Shown in pieces: positions 1 to 11,065 of a stretch of DNA of 64,000 nt. The DNA is taken from NCBI GenBank assembly GCA_025667525.1, contig CM046880.1, positions 593,749,895 to 593,813,894 of the forward strand, read 5' to 3'. A model generated the notes under the pieces. It was not told the DNA's origin and ran no database searches. It saw nothing but the letters and a program-made list of their open reading frames with translations. The position numbers and the translations under genes were made by a program. Within the stretch, counting starts at the first letter, position 1, and every line of letters begins with the position of its first letter. This stretch comes from Glebionis coronaria (lineage: Eukaryota > Streptophyta > Magnoliopsida > Asterales > Asteraceae).

Positions 1-117
1 GGTGGTGGTGGTGAGTTTGGTATGAGAGGATAAGAGTTTGTGAGGATAAGAGCTACCATAAATAAAGATAAAAATTTAGGGTCGACACATTTAGGGACGA
101 CTTAGTCGACCCTAGCT

Positions 118-172
118 TTCCCGCCAACATTTTCCCGCCAGCATTTACCGCCAACATTTCCCGCCAATATTT
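118..172. repeat. Four short CCCGCCAACATTT-type repeats
   Basis: Four imperfect copies of a 13-15 bp unit (tttCCCGCCAacat) lie directly left of the 41-bp minisatellite. They follow a palindromic AGGGACGACTTAGTCGACCCT block at about 93-115 that matches the subterminal palindromes at the right end. The arrangement looks like an internal copy of subterminal sequence. Confidence 0.6.
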
Positions 173-181
173 GGAATCACT

Positions 182-1165
182 GGTTGAACCTATAACGTAT
201 AACCGTAACATATGGACTCGTCGGTTGAACCTATAACGTATAACCGTAACATATGGACTCGTCGGTTGAACCTATAACGTATAACCGTAACATATGGACT
301 CATCGGTTGAACCTATAACGTATAACCCTAACATATGGACTCGTCGGTTGAACCTATAACGTATAACCCTAACATATGGACTCGTCGGTTGAACCTATAA
401 CGTATAACCGTAACATATGGACTCGTCGGTTGAACCTATAACGTATAACCCTAACATATGGACTCGTCGGTTGAACCTATAACGTATAACCGTAACATAT
501 GGACTCCTCGGTTGAACCTATAACGTATAACCGTAACATATGGACTCCTCGGTTGAACCTATAACGTATAACCCTAACATATGGACTCACCGGTTGAACC
601 TATAACGTATAACCGTAACATATGGACTCATCGGTTGAACCTATAACGTATAACCCTAACATATGGACTCGTCGGTTGAACCTATAACGTATAACCCTAA
701 CATATGGACTCATCGATTGAACCTATAACGTATAACCGTAACATATGGACTCGTCGGTTGAACCTATAACGTATAACCGTAACATATGGACTCACCGGTT
801 GAACCTATAACGTATAACCGTAACATATGGACTCATCGGTTGAACCTATAACGTATAACCCTAACATATGGACTCACCGGTTGAACCTATAACGTATAAC
901 CAAAACATATGGACTCCTCGGTTGAACCTATAACGTATAACCCTAACATATGGACTCACCGGTTGAACCTATAACGTATAACCGTAACATATGGACTCAT
1001 CGGTTGAACCTATAACGTATAACCCTAACATATGGACTCACCGGTTGAACCTATAACGTATAACCGTAACATATGGACTCCTCGGTTGAACCTATAACGT
1101 ATAACCCTAACATATGGACTCACCGGTTGAACCTATAACGTATAACCGTAACATATGGACTCATC
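182..1165. repeat. 41-bp minisatellite, 24 units without indels
   Basis: The GGTTGAACCTATAACG start recurs every 41 bp from 182 to 1166 with no length change (984 bp = 24 x 41), then breaks off inside a partial unit. Variation is almost confined to two places: g/c (once a) after 'aacc', and gt/at/ac/ct after 'actc'. In the right half the variants alternate as a roughly 82-bp dimer. Reading frames through it are incidental because 41 is not a multiple of 3. Confidence 0.95.
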
Positions 1166-1265
1166 GGTTGAATGATCGTACTCAGGTGGTGTGTGGCAAT
1201 GGTGTGTATGAGGTGTGTACTCGGGTTAGGCTTGCGTTGGAATATCAGCTGAGGTTGCTGTATAG

Positions 1266-2751
1266 AAATACAAGAACAGGATCAAGAAACATTATTATTC
1301 GAAATATGAGACGCCCGCACTGGCACAAGAACATGTACCACCTGAGAGTGTGTGGGACGGTAGAACCGAAGGTGATTGGGGTGAATTGGTTCAGTGGTGG
1401 TCAGACCCAAAGAGGGTGGCAAGAAGTGAGGTTAATACTGTTAATCGTTCCAAAAACACGGTACCGACCACTCAAGGCAAAAAACCATTCGCCCGAGGAA
1501 GGAATGAATACGTAAGACTCTTTATAATTTTTGTGATTTATTTAAAAGCGTTTATATTGTTTATTTATTATAGCTCGTTACTAATTTATTTGAGATTTTA
1601 CAGAAAGTCAAGGAAGGGGTTTACGAGGACCTGGTTGAAACATGGAGGAAGGGGCACTCAAGTGGTGGCACGTTTAAAAGTAAAGAAAACGAGGAAAGAT
1701 ATGTAAGTAATATATAACTCTTTACATGCCTTAGTAACTAATTTCATTTCTTTTAAATCGTTTTTTTTTTCCCAGGAAAAGATGAAAGCCCTCAGGGACC
1801 AAGTGAGAGCCGGTATAGTCCCGCACATGTCTGATAAAGAAATAGTGGCTCAAATCATGCCAAGTCAAAATAAGCAAAATGTGTCGGGACAAGGCAGAAA
1901 GTTACCGGGTGGTGCCAATAACACAACTCGCAGGTTATATATCCTCAATAAAACAAAATGTAAATCAATTGTTCATATTTATGTCTTGTTGTATATAATG
2001 AAACATTGTTGTTGTAACTTATCGCAGGCGGGGTGCTCCACGTCGACCAGATGTTCCCTCTCGTAGTGAATTTCAAGAATTGATAGAACGAAATGAGCGA
2101 GAGATGGAGCTGCTGAGGAGAGAGAATCAGGCGGCGCAGCAACGGGCTTACTTGGCAGCGTTAAAGGCAGATGCGGCGCAACAATATAGTCAGACGTCGT
2201 ACGAGCATATGGCGCAATATCAGAGTCAATTGGGTGAGTTTTTCCAGAACTACAACTCAAATACTGATCACCCAATTAGACCTCCTACTTTTGTACCCCC
2301 GCCCCGACCCTTTGTTATGCCCACCCTAGCTCCTGATTGGGCTCATTTAGTCCAACCCCCCTATCCTTGGGCACAACCAGTGCAACCTCCTTCCATCGAC
2401 GCATACCGACCATCTTTGCCCGACAATCTCCAACCACTCCAACCTCCCTATACCGGCACTTATCCTATTACTCCCGTCACCAACAATAACACATTTAACT
2501 ATTGTTATCGTCCCACCACACACTCGGCTTATGAGATCGGCTCTACTTCACAATCCATACCCGGAGGTTCTCGTGTAATCTCAAATCCCCATGAGCACGA
2601 TTACCGGTCCGTTGACGAGTTGGGTCGAGATAGGAATGTACAAAACAGTGGTGACGACTTATCAGGCGATGACGAGGTGAATGACGAGGGGAGTGACGAG
2701 GAGGGTGACGATAGGGAAGGTGACTTTTCACCTAACGAGGATGCGGAGTAG
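1266..2751 (+). CDS. CACTA transposase, TNPA-like (plant En/Spm, PF03004 type), C-terminal exons
   Basis: A spliced gene with at least four visible exons, roughly 1266-1511, 1600-1699, 1776-1935 and 2029-2751, each bordered by plausible GT...AG sites. Exon 1 carries the family signature, a tryptophan-rich stretch ending GELVQWWSDP followed by SEVNTVNRSKN and a KKPFARGRNE block. Exon 2 has the GVYEDLVETWRK segment. The last exon starts with an arginine/glutamate-rich coiled coil (ERNEREMELLRRENQAAQQR) and continues as a proline-rich region with a very acidic tail (GDDEVNDEGSDEEGDD). TNPA-type proteins bind subterminal repeats of their own element and assist excision; the palindromes at 3033-3600 are the likely targets. 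An AATAAA signal lies near 2787. The upstream exons were not resolved, and exon borders are by eye. Confidence 0.75.
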
Positions 2752-3032
2752 AGGTTGTGGTAGTATTTTTCTTATTATGCATGTTTAATAAAGTTTGAGA
2801 CTTGTAGCGTTTGAAACATTTGATTTAGGATTGAATAAGTGTATTTGATGAATATTGTATCGTGACGTTGGATAATTTATCGTAATATGGTATTGTAACG
2901 TTTATTGATTTGTTATTATTCTGTATTTGTCGAATTCTGCCATTTTGAATTGTGGATTTTGTCCGGAAAAAGTTCCGGAAAAAATCTGGAAACTGCAAAA
3001 TAGCCCAGTTTTTTTTTTACACCCCAGGTACA

Positions 3033-3600
3033 CCTAGGGACGACTTAGTCGTCCCTAGGATATTACCAGAAAATAAAAAAAAAACATATTTATTACCCTA
3101 GGGACGTCGTCCCTAGGATTAAAAATGCCCAGGTGTCAATACCTGGGGACGACTTAGTCGTCCCTAGGTATTGAATACCTGGGCATTTTTAATCCTAGGG
3201 ACGACTAAGTCGTCCCTAGGGTAATAAATATGTTTTTTTTTTATTTTCTAAAAATGTTTTTTTTAATATTTATAAAAAGATTTTATTAAAAATAATAAAA
3301 AAAAGAATTTTTAAGAAAATTTTGAAAAAACATTTTATTTATTTATAACCTAGGGACGACTTTGTCGACCCTAGGTTACAAAGAAGGTCGTCCCTAGGAT
3401 TAGTCAATTTTTTCAACGTAGTGGGTTGCGGGACCCACTAAGTCGTCCCTAGGATACAAAGAGGGGTTCGTCCCTAGGATCCTAGAGACGAATTTTTAGG
3501 CACAACCTCCTAGGGTCGACTTAGTCGTCCCTAGGAGTTTAGGGTCGAAAAAGTGCTTCCCTAGGGACGAATAAATCGTCCCTAGGGTTCACAATTGTTG
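3033..3600. repeat. Subterminal palindrome field (AGGGACGACTTAGTCGTCCCT)
   Basis: About ten copies or half-copies of the perfect palindrome AGGGACGACTTAGTCGTCCCT and derivatives (ATTTATTCGTCCCT, ACTTTGTCGACCCT) are spread over 560 bp up to the CACTA terminus. Subterminal repeats of this kind are the known binding sites of TNPA-type proteins. Confidence 0.85.
3069..3249. repeat. Large near-perfect inverted repeat (hairpin)
   Basis: The left arm (about 3069-3133) and right arm (about 3177-3249) are reverse complements over about 65-73 bp, including runs of A/T, the CCTAGGGACG palindrome and AAAATGCCCAGG. The left arm lacks about 6 bp in its own small palindrome. The loop is itself palindromic, so the transcript could fold into one nested hairpin. 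Confidence 0.85.
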
Positions 3601-3605
3601 TAGTG
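3588..3605 (-). repeat. CACTA terminal inverted repeat (right end)
   Basis: The complement reads CACTACAACAATTGTGAA from 3605. This fixes the boundary of the transposon; sequence to the right has no subterminal palindromes. Confidence 0.9.
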
Positions 3606-3926
3606 ATTTCGGCTCCCAAGTAGAAGTAGAAGAATTATTTATGTTTTCAAAAGAGCTAGATGGATTTTTCTTCAAGATTTCATAATTGAACCACCATGAA
3701 TCAAAGAGGCTTATCACATTCTCTGGGTCCATCAAGAATGACTGACAGCTTCACAAAATAAATGAATTACAAAAATTTGGAGCTTGTGGGACAATATATA
3801 TTGCTAGTTGCTACCACTTTCTAAAGATGACCTAAATGCCCTTATCTAGTTGTTAGGTATGGTCAATCTTGATAGTTGGTTACACGTTAAATTTTAGTAA
3901 AGTCATAAAGGGCTGCGAATAATTTA

Positions 3927-4300
3927 GGGCCCGTTTGGTACTTGTCTTTTTAAGCTCGGATATAACTTTGGCATTAAATAAAATCGTTTGGTTATTTTTA
4001 TAAAGAAAATTCTTGGGGTTGAGTCCCACTGACATACACTGTATACAATCTCTAGTGAAATATGGGTTTACAAACTTTGTGTGGTCCCACAATAATCTAT
4101 CTCTCTGCATTTTATTTTCATTTGTAGTTTTATATAATAATAAACTTATATTTTAATCTACTTTTAATTAAAAATTAATTTTTTCTCTTACCCAATCAAA
4201 TCAAAACCCATATATAAAAACCTAACCCTAACTAATCCTAAACCTCCTACTTTATAAATCCACACCCAAAGTAAAACCCGATCTCAAACCAAACGGACTC
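3927..4300. mobile_element. Tourist/PIF-Harbinger-like MITE, 374 bp
   Basis: The left end GGGCCCGTTTGGT and right end ACCAAACGGACTC are imperfect inverted repeats (11 of 13 matching). They are flanked on both sides by TTA (3924-3926 and 4301-4303), the duplication expected for PIF/Harbinger MITEs. There is no coding capacity. Confidence 0.7.
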
Positions 4301-4712
4301 TTAATCACACGTTGGAATTGTGATTATGAAGCACATACATATATATGTCAACTTTTTCTTTAGAACGGGAAATGTTACTGATTATTGGGTCGAGTCGTAC
4401 AATGACATTCAAACGGTAAAATGTTCTTTTTGAATTCTCGTCTAGTTATATTAGACTTTTTATCCGTTTCGTTTGAAAGAGCTCTTGGCAGGTTTTAAAC
4501 CAAAACTTTCAATAAAACCTCTTAAAAAAAACTATTTAATAGAACTTTAGTGGCCAACTAAGAAACTAGTTGGTTACATATATATGTCAACTTAAATTAT
4601 GGATACTACACTTTTATTACACGTTTCGTAAAGGAGTCCAATACTATACTTTTATTACACTCTTATACCACAACATGACTCCCATTTAGTATTTGAAATC
4701 GACCGTCCACTC

Positions 4713-4743
4713 CACCTTGGCACCTTGGCACCTTGGCACCTTG
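4713..4743. repeat. Octamer tandem repeat CACCTTGG x4
   Basis: Three perfect CACCTTGG units and a fourth missing its last base. It is a simple repeat of no evident function. Confidence 0.9.
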
Positions 4744-5732
4744 TTATTCCATCTTCTGCTGACTCTAAATTTGTCCAATTTTATGTTTCACTTCAAGATA
4801 GTATTTCAAGTTTACAAATCTATACTAACTTTAAGATATATTTGTTTGTTTTTAACCAGTTTTATGGTGCTTTTGGTTCACAAACGGTAATCACAATCAC
4901 TATATATATATACAAAATAATAGAAAAATATCATTTATGTTGGAATGAAATGCAAACCTACCTCATACATGTTCATTAGATCTATCACTCTCATTCTTTT
5001 TTCTTATTTATCACCTTACCTACCAAACACTTTATATTGAAATCAAATTATTCCTTCATTCCAAAATGTACCAACCAAATGTTTTATAGTAAGGGTTGTT
5101 GTAGAGAAGAATTTTTTTTCTACTTTAGTTTTAATGTTGTCATCTCACACTAAAACAATTTATAAAAATATCACCTCATTTATAGCATTTTTTTTTCTCT
5201 AGCAATCTAGCCCTTCAAAAATACTTTCATCACTCTCGCACACTCGATTTTTAAAAAAGTGAAAAAAACGGGTTTGATTACTACTAAGACCCCCTTTTTC
5301 TACTAGTAATACTCTCCTAAATTTTTTATTTTATTTTTTACTTTTATTTTTATAATTTTGTTTGTATTATAAAACTGTGAAATAAAAAAACAGAACAAAA
5401 ATTATAAAGTTTGATAAGCTAAAAGCAGTCAAACATGAAAAATGCGGAGCTGTCACTTGTCTTCTCCAGTTAATAAAGCGAGTAAAACTGATGAAAAATA
5501 TGCGACACTTAGATTATAAAATTTTACAGTTCAAAAATTATAAAATATAAAAAATACAAAACAAAAAAACATAAAAAAAAAACTGTCTATTCCTTTTAGT
5601 ATACTAGGTATGGGGTATTGATGCTAGAAAAGTGTTAGGTTTCGATACACAAATTGATGAAACTAAAATTTGTGCTTGACTTAGAACGTAACATGCCTAT
5701 ATTATACAAAAGCGTTTTTTTTTAATATCTAA

Positions 5733-6013
5733 TCAGTTACGAACTTGAGCAAGTTGAATTGTGGATCTTTTTCGGATATAGTAGTTAGCAGTCATAAATC
5801 CATCCAGTAGCCGTGTTTGAGGCAAAACAACATCTACTTGTCCACATGAATATCTTCTTATTCTTGAATCTTAGATTTCACATTGTCAATGGTGTCCCGG
5901 CTGTTAACTTCTAGATGGATATTCTCTTCATCATTGTCAACAAGATTAAGGTATATCTGCATCTTTCCCGTGTCCCCCGTTAATGTGACGGAGGGTAAAC
6001 TCGTGATGGATGT
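5733..6013 (-). pseudogene. Tandem ubiquitin-like gene, piece C (C-terminal repeat)
   Basis: On the minus strand the sequence continues piece B across the E1 insertion. It finishes a UBL repeat (EFTLRHINGG, compare ESTLHLVLRLRGG of ubiquitin) and starts another at MQIYLNLVDNDEENIHLEV followed by DTIDNVKSKIQ. One nucleotide too many separates the two repeats. The last repeat has in-frame stops and shifts, but its end is still recognisable (YYIRKRSTIQLAQVRN, then TGA at 5733-5735). The 5-bp sequence at the E1 junction is duplicated with one mismatch (GATGT/GATGC). Ubiquitin homology is seen directly; the gene is broken here both by insertion and by point changes. Confidence 0.8.
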
Positions 6014-6488
6014 TGTTGGGTCCACTAGATGTGGATCTTGCAGCCTGTTAAGGATGGTGAACGACTTCTGTAATCACAAGTCTATTCACAGAGAGACTCT
6101 AGATGAATCACACAGTATAAGTGCGGAATACAAATACTATGAACAAGAAGAAACAGAATAACTATAATGACTTGATCATTTACTAAGGATTTCTAATATT
6201 AATATGAACTAGAATAATGTTTGATGAAGGTGTCTATAACCCTTCTGCCTAAGGTTCTTTTTATACTACAAGGAAACCCTAATACATCAATAAACCAAAA
6301 CGTGTAAAACTGATATGCATATCATTTCCTAACATATCTCATGTATATCCTAACAAACTACTCAAAATAATAAAGTTTGACTTTCTAAAGACCAGGAGCA
6401 CGTGTTGCTCCTACCACTACTAGGACCAGGAGGAACTACATACCTCCTAGTATACCTATTACAAATAACTATTCCAAAGGTCCTAACA
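6014..6488 (-). repeat. E1 3' LTR (475 bp)
   Basis: About 11 differences from the copy at 17514-17987 by eye (near 97.7% identity), implying a fairly recent insertion. It contains an inverted motif, AGGAGCACGTGTTGCTCCTA, whose core (CTAGGAG) recurs before the extra ORF. Confidence 0.93.
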
Positions 6489-6502
6489 ATCCTCCCCTAA
6501 AC
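6489..6502 (-). other. E1 polypurine tract
   Basis: The complement reads TTTAGGGGAGGAT directly 5' of the 3' LTR. It is the usual plus-strand primer for reverse transcription. Confidence 0.85.
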
Positions 6503-7454
6503 TTGAATTTGACCTGTTGAGTTCAAGTTTCCTGGTAGATCTTGCAAAACAGCTTGAGGATTGAAACAGCAAAACAAACAGCAGCATCATGACCATCAGC
6601 ATAAACAACATAAAGACTGCTGCAACAAGTAACACCTAGAAGCTTCTTGAAAGCTTGAAACAAATCTGCATCTTGTTGAATCTTCACAACAACATGAGCA
6701 GATTTTATGAGCCTTTACCAAGTAGGTGCTCGCTCTTGGGCTAGCCAGTCTTTATGGTGGAATAAGCAGCACCCTAGGAGACCAGAACCCAACCTAACTC
6801 TTAGAACGTGAATCAATGGTGAGTGGGGGTACCCTGATGATTTTGGGCAAACCATCACAGCCGTCAACGGATTTGATATGTCTTTACAAGAAGCCATACT
6901 CTTCCGGACTCGCCAACTCTTAGCAATTAAGCATCGGTGAGCTGAAAACCCTATAGCTTTGAGCAATCTATTACAGCTATCAACGGATTTGATATAGATC
7001 TTTACCAAGAGACATACCCCATTGGACTAGCCACTTTTCAGTCTAGGACCATGGCAAGTGAAAACCATCCAGTTTTGGGTAACCTGGCAACCATTAACGG
7101 ATTTGACTATCACACCAGAGCCGTACCCTCATGGTGAATCAACTCTTTCTTGTCTATGAAGCATGGTGAGTTGAACACCATTTGTTGTGTGGACCAAGTC
7201 CAACACCAGAAGTAACTCTCAGAAACAGCCCAAGTGTGAAACAGTCAAGTGAAAAACAATGTTATGATGGAAAAGTATAAGCAAATATTATATTATGTAC
7301 AAGTTTGAAATTCCATCATATGTTTAAAGTATAAGCATATATTATATAAAAAGTATATATTTTTATTTTTTTAACTATAATGTGAGTCACCAATCACTGT
7401 ACAGATTGGTGAAAAGAATGTTAGTATAACACAAGAATAGAAGAACCATACCAA
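6503..7454. other. E1 3' untranslated spacer with about 120-bp degenerate repeats
   Basis: No coding signal. Three imperfect copies of a roughly 120-bp block can be followed through the landmark 'caacggatttgata' (near 6857, 6980 and 7094) and the accompanying 'ggtgagtg/gcaagtgaaaacc' segments. This is minisatellite-like sequence between the extra ORF and the purine tract. Confidence 0.6.
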
Positions 7455-10400
7455 TCACATACAAGAAGCTGCAACTTTGTCCGCATGCAACCGGGCTTGA
7501 ATACCTTCCACCAAAGTAGTAGCCATGGTAGACTCATTCCCAGAAGGAGCATTAGATATCTGTAGATAACAATCCAGCATAGCCTCCATGGTAGCAATCG
7601 TTAATGGATACTCCATATCCTTAAGCATAAACACCACAACAATAGTCTCAAGCTCCAACACATGAACCCCACAACCAGCATAAAGTTTCCACCTCTTGAT
7701 CACCCATCAAGGTTGATCTTTCCATACACCAGAATGAGGAGCATCAGGAGAAGAATCTAACATAAGCTTCAAATCACCCCAGAGAGTCAATCCAGGCCAA
7801 TTGGGCAACTCACTCGGAGATTGAGGAATCTCAGCATCCACCAAACCATATAAGGACATAAGATCACGACGGTCCACCCATGTCAAAATGTTTTGCAGTC
7901 CCGAGACATAGCGAACATAACCATCACTGGTTGTAACCTTATGAGTGAAAGTACCACTAACAATAGGGGATGGCCTAACCTCCCAAGCGACAATTCAACC
8001 CTTACCCATGTGTAATTCTGTCTCACTATCTGAAGCAGCATCAATGAGATTTGTAGGATCTCGCTTCTCAAATGGAACATACTTACCACGTCGAGCCTTC
8101 TTTTTTCTAATAGAGCGACGAGGTGAAGGAACACCAGAAGAAGATTCAACCTTTACCTTTCCAGCAGCAGTAACATCAGCATGAGTAGACTCAAAGTCTT
8201 TACCAACCATAGGATCTGATTTTGCTGCACCAGCGGATGAGGTAGATTGTGGTTCAGTCATCGGTGTTGATGTTTGCTCCACAACAGGAGTAGTATGGGT
8301 GGGAGTAGCAGCAGGAGTGGTAGTTGCTTCATTGGTGGTGGTATGAACATGAGATGGAGTGGGATGAACAGCTGAAGGTGTGATAGAAGGAACAACAGTA
8401 GAAGTACCAGCAACAGATGAAACAACAGAAGTATCCGTAGGAACACCAGACGAAGAAGTATGAGCAGCAGCAGGCTGAGAAGCGTGAACAACACTTGGAG
8501 GAAGGCGATAAATAAAGCGTTCAGGTACCGGTGTGTTTTGACGCTTGATCATCTTCTGGTACAGATCTTTAAGCTCATCAAAAGACAGTCCCCTAACCCG
8601 TTCCTAAGTCCATCCAGCATGAAAGTAAGCAGCCGGCTGATTCTTGACATATTGCTGCATCAACTTCCTCTCCTCTGTTCTCGACATAGGTCTGTTACGG
8701 CGCTTCTCACGAAGCTGAGCAGCAAGAGACAACTGTTGTTTCCTCATCAAAGCCATCGCCCGTGGAATACAATTATGTTGATTGACATCAGCTCCCAAAA
8801 TATATGTGAACTGCGAGTAATCAGAAGTAATAATGGTAAGTACTCTCATCCAATCATCGTCATCCCAATGCATGGCATCATGCCTCAACTGCTCACGCCT
8901 CTGCTGTTGAAGGGCTTCATCCTCAACCCTAGCTTGTTGATCAATCTTCTCTTGCAATCGCTGTGCAGCCTCTTCCCCTAACCTTTCTTCCTCAATTTGT
9001 CTGCGAGTACGCTTTCGTGGAGGAGAGGGTGCATCTGTCATAGGAGCTTTGCCCTTGAGATCATGAGATGGAACATCAGAAGGACCAGTAGAAGCATCCA
9101 TTGGCTTGGGATCAACAGGCTTAGGAATCGATGAAGGACTAGGAGGAGCAGGTAAATCATCATTCGTCTTATCAGCAAAAGCAGCCCTGGCCAACAAAGT
9201 CAGCCCATCCTCCTCAATATCCTCATCAGAATCAAAAAGCACAAGTTTCTTCTTTTGGCGCCTCTGTTGGGACTCCAATGCTTTAATCATGTTCGCCAAT
9301 GGAAGGACAAAGTCCCGGGTGAGCTTGCGATGCTGATTTAGATCATTTTCCAAAGAAACAACCCTCACGTAATACCTGTGCATAAGAGCTACCAAAGAAG
9401 TTAGTGAAACAGGTTCCTCCGCTTCCCCACCAAGAGGACTTGGATCAGGGAATGCATCATTGGGACCAGAAGCAACAAATGGATCATCTTCATGAGCATG
9501 AGAGCTAGATGGCTTCTCAGTAGAATGCGGAGATGGACTAGAAGGGGGAGTATCAACAAATGGGGACTTATGTGGGCCAGAAGAGGGGGCAACCTTGGAA
9601 GTGGATGGCATTTCTACCACCACTTCTTTAGCTGGCTCCTCCACCTCCACATGAGGCACACCAGTAGCATGATGCTCCTCCTCCATAGGATCATCTCCCA
9701 AAGGAAGTTCCTCCACGACTTCATTAGCCAGAGGAATCACATTAGGATCCCCTTGGGCAAGGCCCAGCATAGCATCAGAAAGAGGCCTCCAAACACCCTT
9801 AAAACCAAGTGCTATATTCGAATACACCTTTGAACTAAGCTTAGGGGTATCATATTCCTCCCTATTTCTAGGTAGGCACATAATAACCTGCTGCAAGAAC
9901 CTAGGGTACATCAAAAACTTCTTCCTAGATCCAGTAGTACTAAGGTTGCAAATCATTCCATCAAACAAGTAACGAGAAAAGTTAAACACACGACCCTGTG
10001 CAATACAAATCAAACCAGTAGCCAAGGGGATGGGAAATGCATCCCAACTCCCAGACTTTGGACTTAAGCAATGAATCAAGAAGTGAACCAGAAGCTTCCA
10101 TTGGGGGGAAAACCTATTTTCTAAAAGTTAAACTTCCCCCCATGATTATAACCAAGATCAGCCATCCCATCCAATACATCTGAATTTGGGATAGACACAA
10201 TGCCACCTTCATCCTGAAGATGAAGAGCAGACCTAATAGAAGCTTCAGACACCACATATGAGCGTCCATCTATGGTAGCATGGAGCTCTAGTGGGCGTCC
10301 CAAAACATCAACTAGATGGGCAGTTGCCCAGAACTGACGAATAACACTATCATATACAGTAGGGCAAACCGTAAAAGCATACCTGAGGTTGGAAGCCTTA

Positions 10401-10495
10401 ATAAATTCGATGATGTCTGTGAACTCTTCTCGTTTAGGACCTTCGCCAAGATAGGCCACCTTGCTATGATCAGGTTTGTATTGGAGAGCAGCCAT
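7455..10495 (-). pseudogene. E1 additional ORF (plant transposon-protein-like), broken
   Basis: Sense to pol and downstream of it, with about 1,000 codons in several open pieces (10495-10121, 10079-8604, 8552-7995, 7703-7455). The N-terminal part begins MAALQYKPDHSKVAYL and has a QFWATA motif, then a conserved core (LIHCLSPKSGSWDAF, KFLMYPRFLQ). The layout resembles the domain Pfam calls 'putative plant transposon protein' (Transposase_32, from memory). The middle is acidic and proline/serine-rich with a basic nuclear-signal-like PPRKRTRRQIEEERL. The C-terminal block has WKLYAGCGVHVLELE. A stop plus a shift near a run of Cs at 10100-10140, a stop at about 8604 and further breaks disable it. 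Such ORFs are common in Asteraceae copia elements; function unknown. Confidence 0.75.
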
Positions 10496-11065
10496 TGTTG
10501 ATGATTGGAAGTGATGGAAGATGATTGATTGAAGAGGGAAAGAATAGGAGCGTATGTGTGTGTTATGGTTGGGATGAATGAGTCAATAGAGGGATTTGAC
10601 CATAAATAATAGTCATGTAACTGTTCAGTGACCCCTAATTATGGGGGTTGCCCTTTCAAAATTAAGTAATTAATGCAAAAGTAACCACTTGCCCCCTTTA
10701 CCAATATTTGCAAATCCCAGTTACCAAAGATAAATAAAAAGATATGTACCAGAAGTAACTCGCGTTGACTGAAAGTCAAAACGCGTAAAAGTCAACACTA
10801 GGAGCACCAAGTGGTCAATGAAAGTCAACGAAGTGAACAGTGACCCAAACGTAATACTAGAAGCCAACCATGAGTGTACGAAAAGGGTTTGTACCCACTA
10901 GGAGCTGAATACAGCCACTAGGAGTAACCAAAATCTTCCACTAGAAGTAGCACACACCGCAAATACCCATGTAACTGTTGTTAGAAACTACCATATGTTA
11001 GACCGTGCAATGAAATATGTACACTAAGCCTCCCCTTAGGTTTAGCCTCCCCTCAATCCTAGACC
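10496..11065. other. E1 spacer between RNase H and the additional ORF
   Basis: A non-coding interval with five or six copies of a short motif, CACTAGGAG(T/C)AAC and variants (about 10748-10955). A purine-tract look-alike lies at 11027-11060 on the complement (CTAAGGGGAGG and GAGGGGAGG). Both the motif and the purine tract echo features of the LTR and its border, as if an older 3' end lay here. Confidence 0.6.

Larger units (their letters stand above)
1..3605 (+). mobile_element. CACTA (En/Spm) DNA transposon, right part; left end outside window
   Basis: The right terminus is visible: read on the minus strand from 3605 it begins CACTACAACAATTGTGAA, the classic CACTA terminus. It is followed by palindromic subterminal repeats of the AGGGACGA...TCGTCCCT type. 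A candidate 3-bp target duplication (att) follows at 3606-3608 but the other copy is off the window. Inside are a 41-bp minisatellite and a plus-strand gene with the plant En/Spm transposase (TNPA-like) signature. The family is clear; whether the element is autonomous cannot be judged because the TNPD part would lie to the left. Confidence 0.85.
3606..5732. other. Gene-poor AT-rich interval
   Basis: No coding signal was found in either direction; the open frames are short and AT-biased. It contains a MITE (3927-4300) and a short octamer array (4713-4743). A second MITE-like stretch, about 4866-5085, has ends resembling 'tttggttcac...gtaccaaccaaa', but its boundaries are not clear enough to annotate. 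Confidence 0.6.

Noticed and set aside
182..1165. CRISPR-like array
   Set aside because: Units are contiguous and nearly identical with no unique spacers, in a plant genome; it is a minisatellite.
1114..1515. Open frame through the last minisatellite units into the transposase exon
   Set aside because: It is in a different frame from the conserved transposase segment and exists only because of the repeat.
4866..5085. Second MITE with TTTGGTTCAC ends
   Set aside because: Inverted similarity is short and no target duplication was found.
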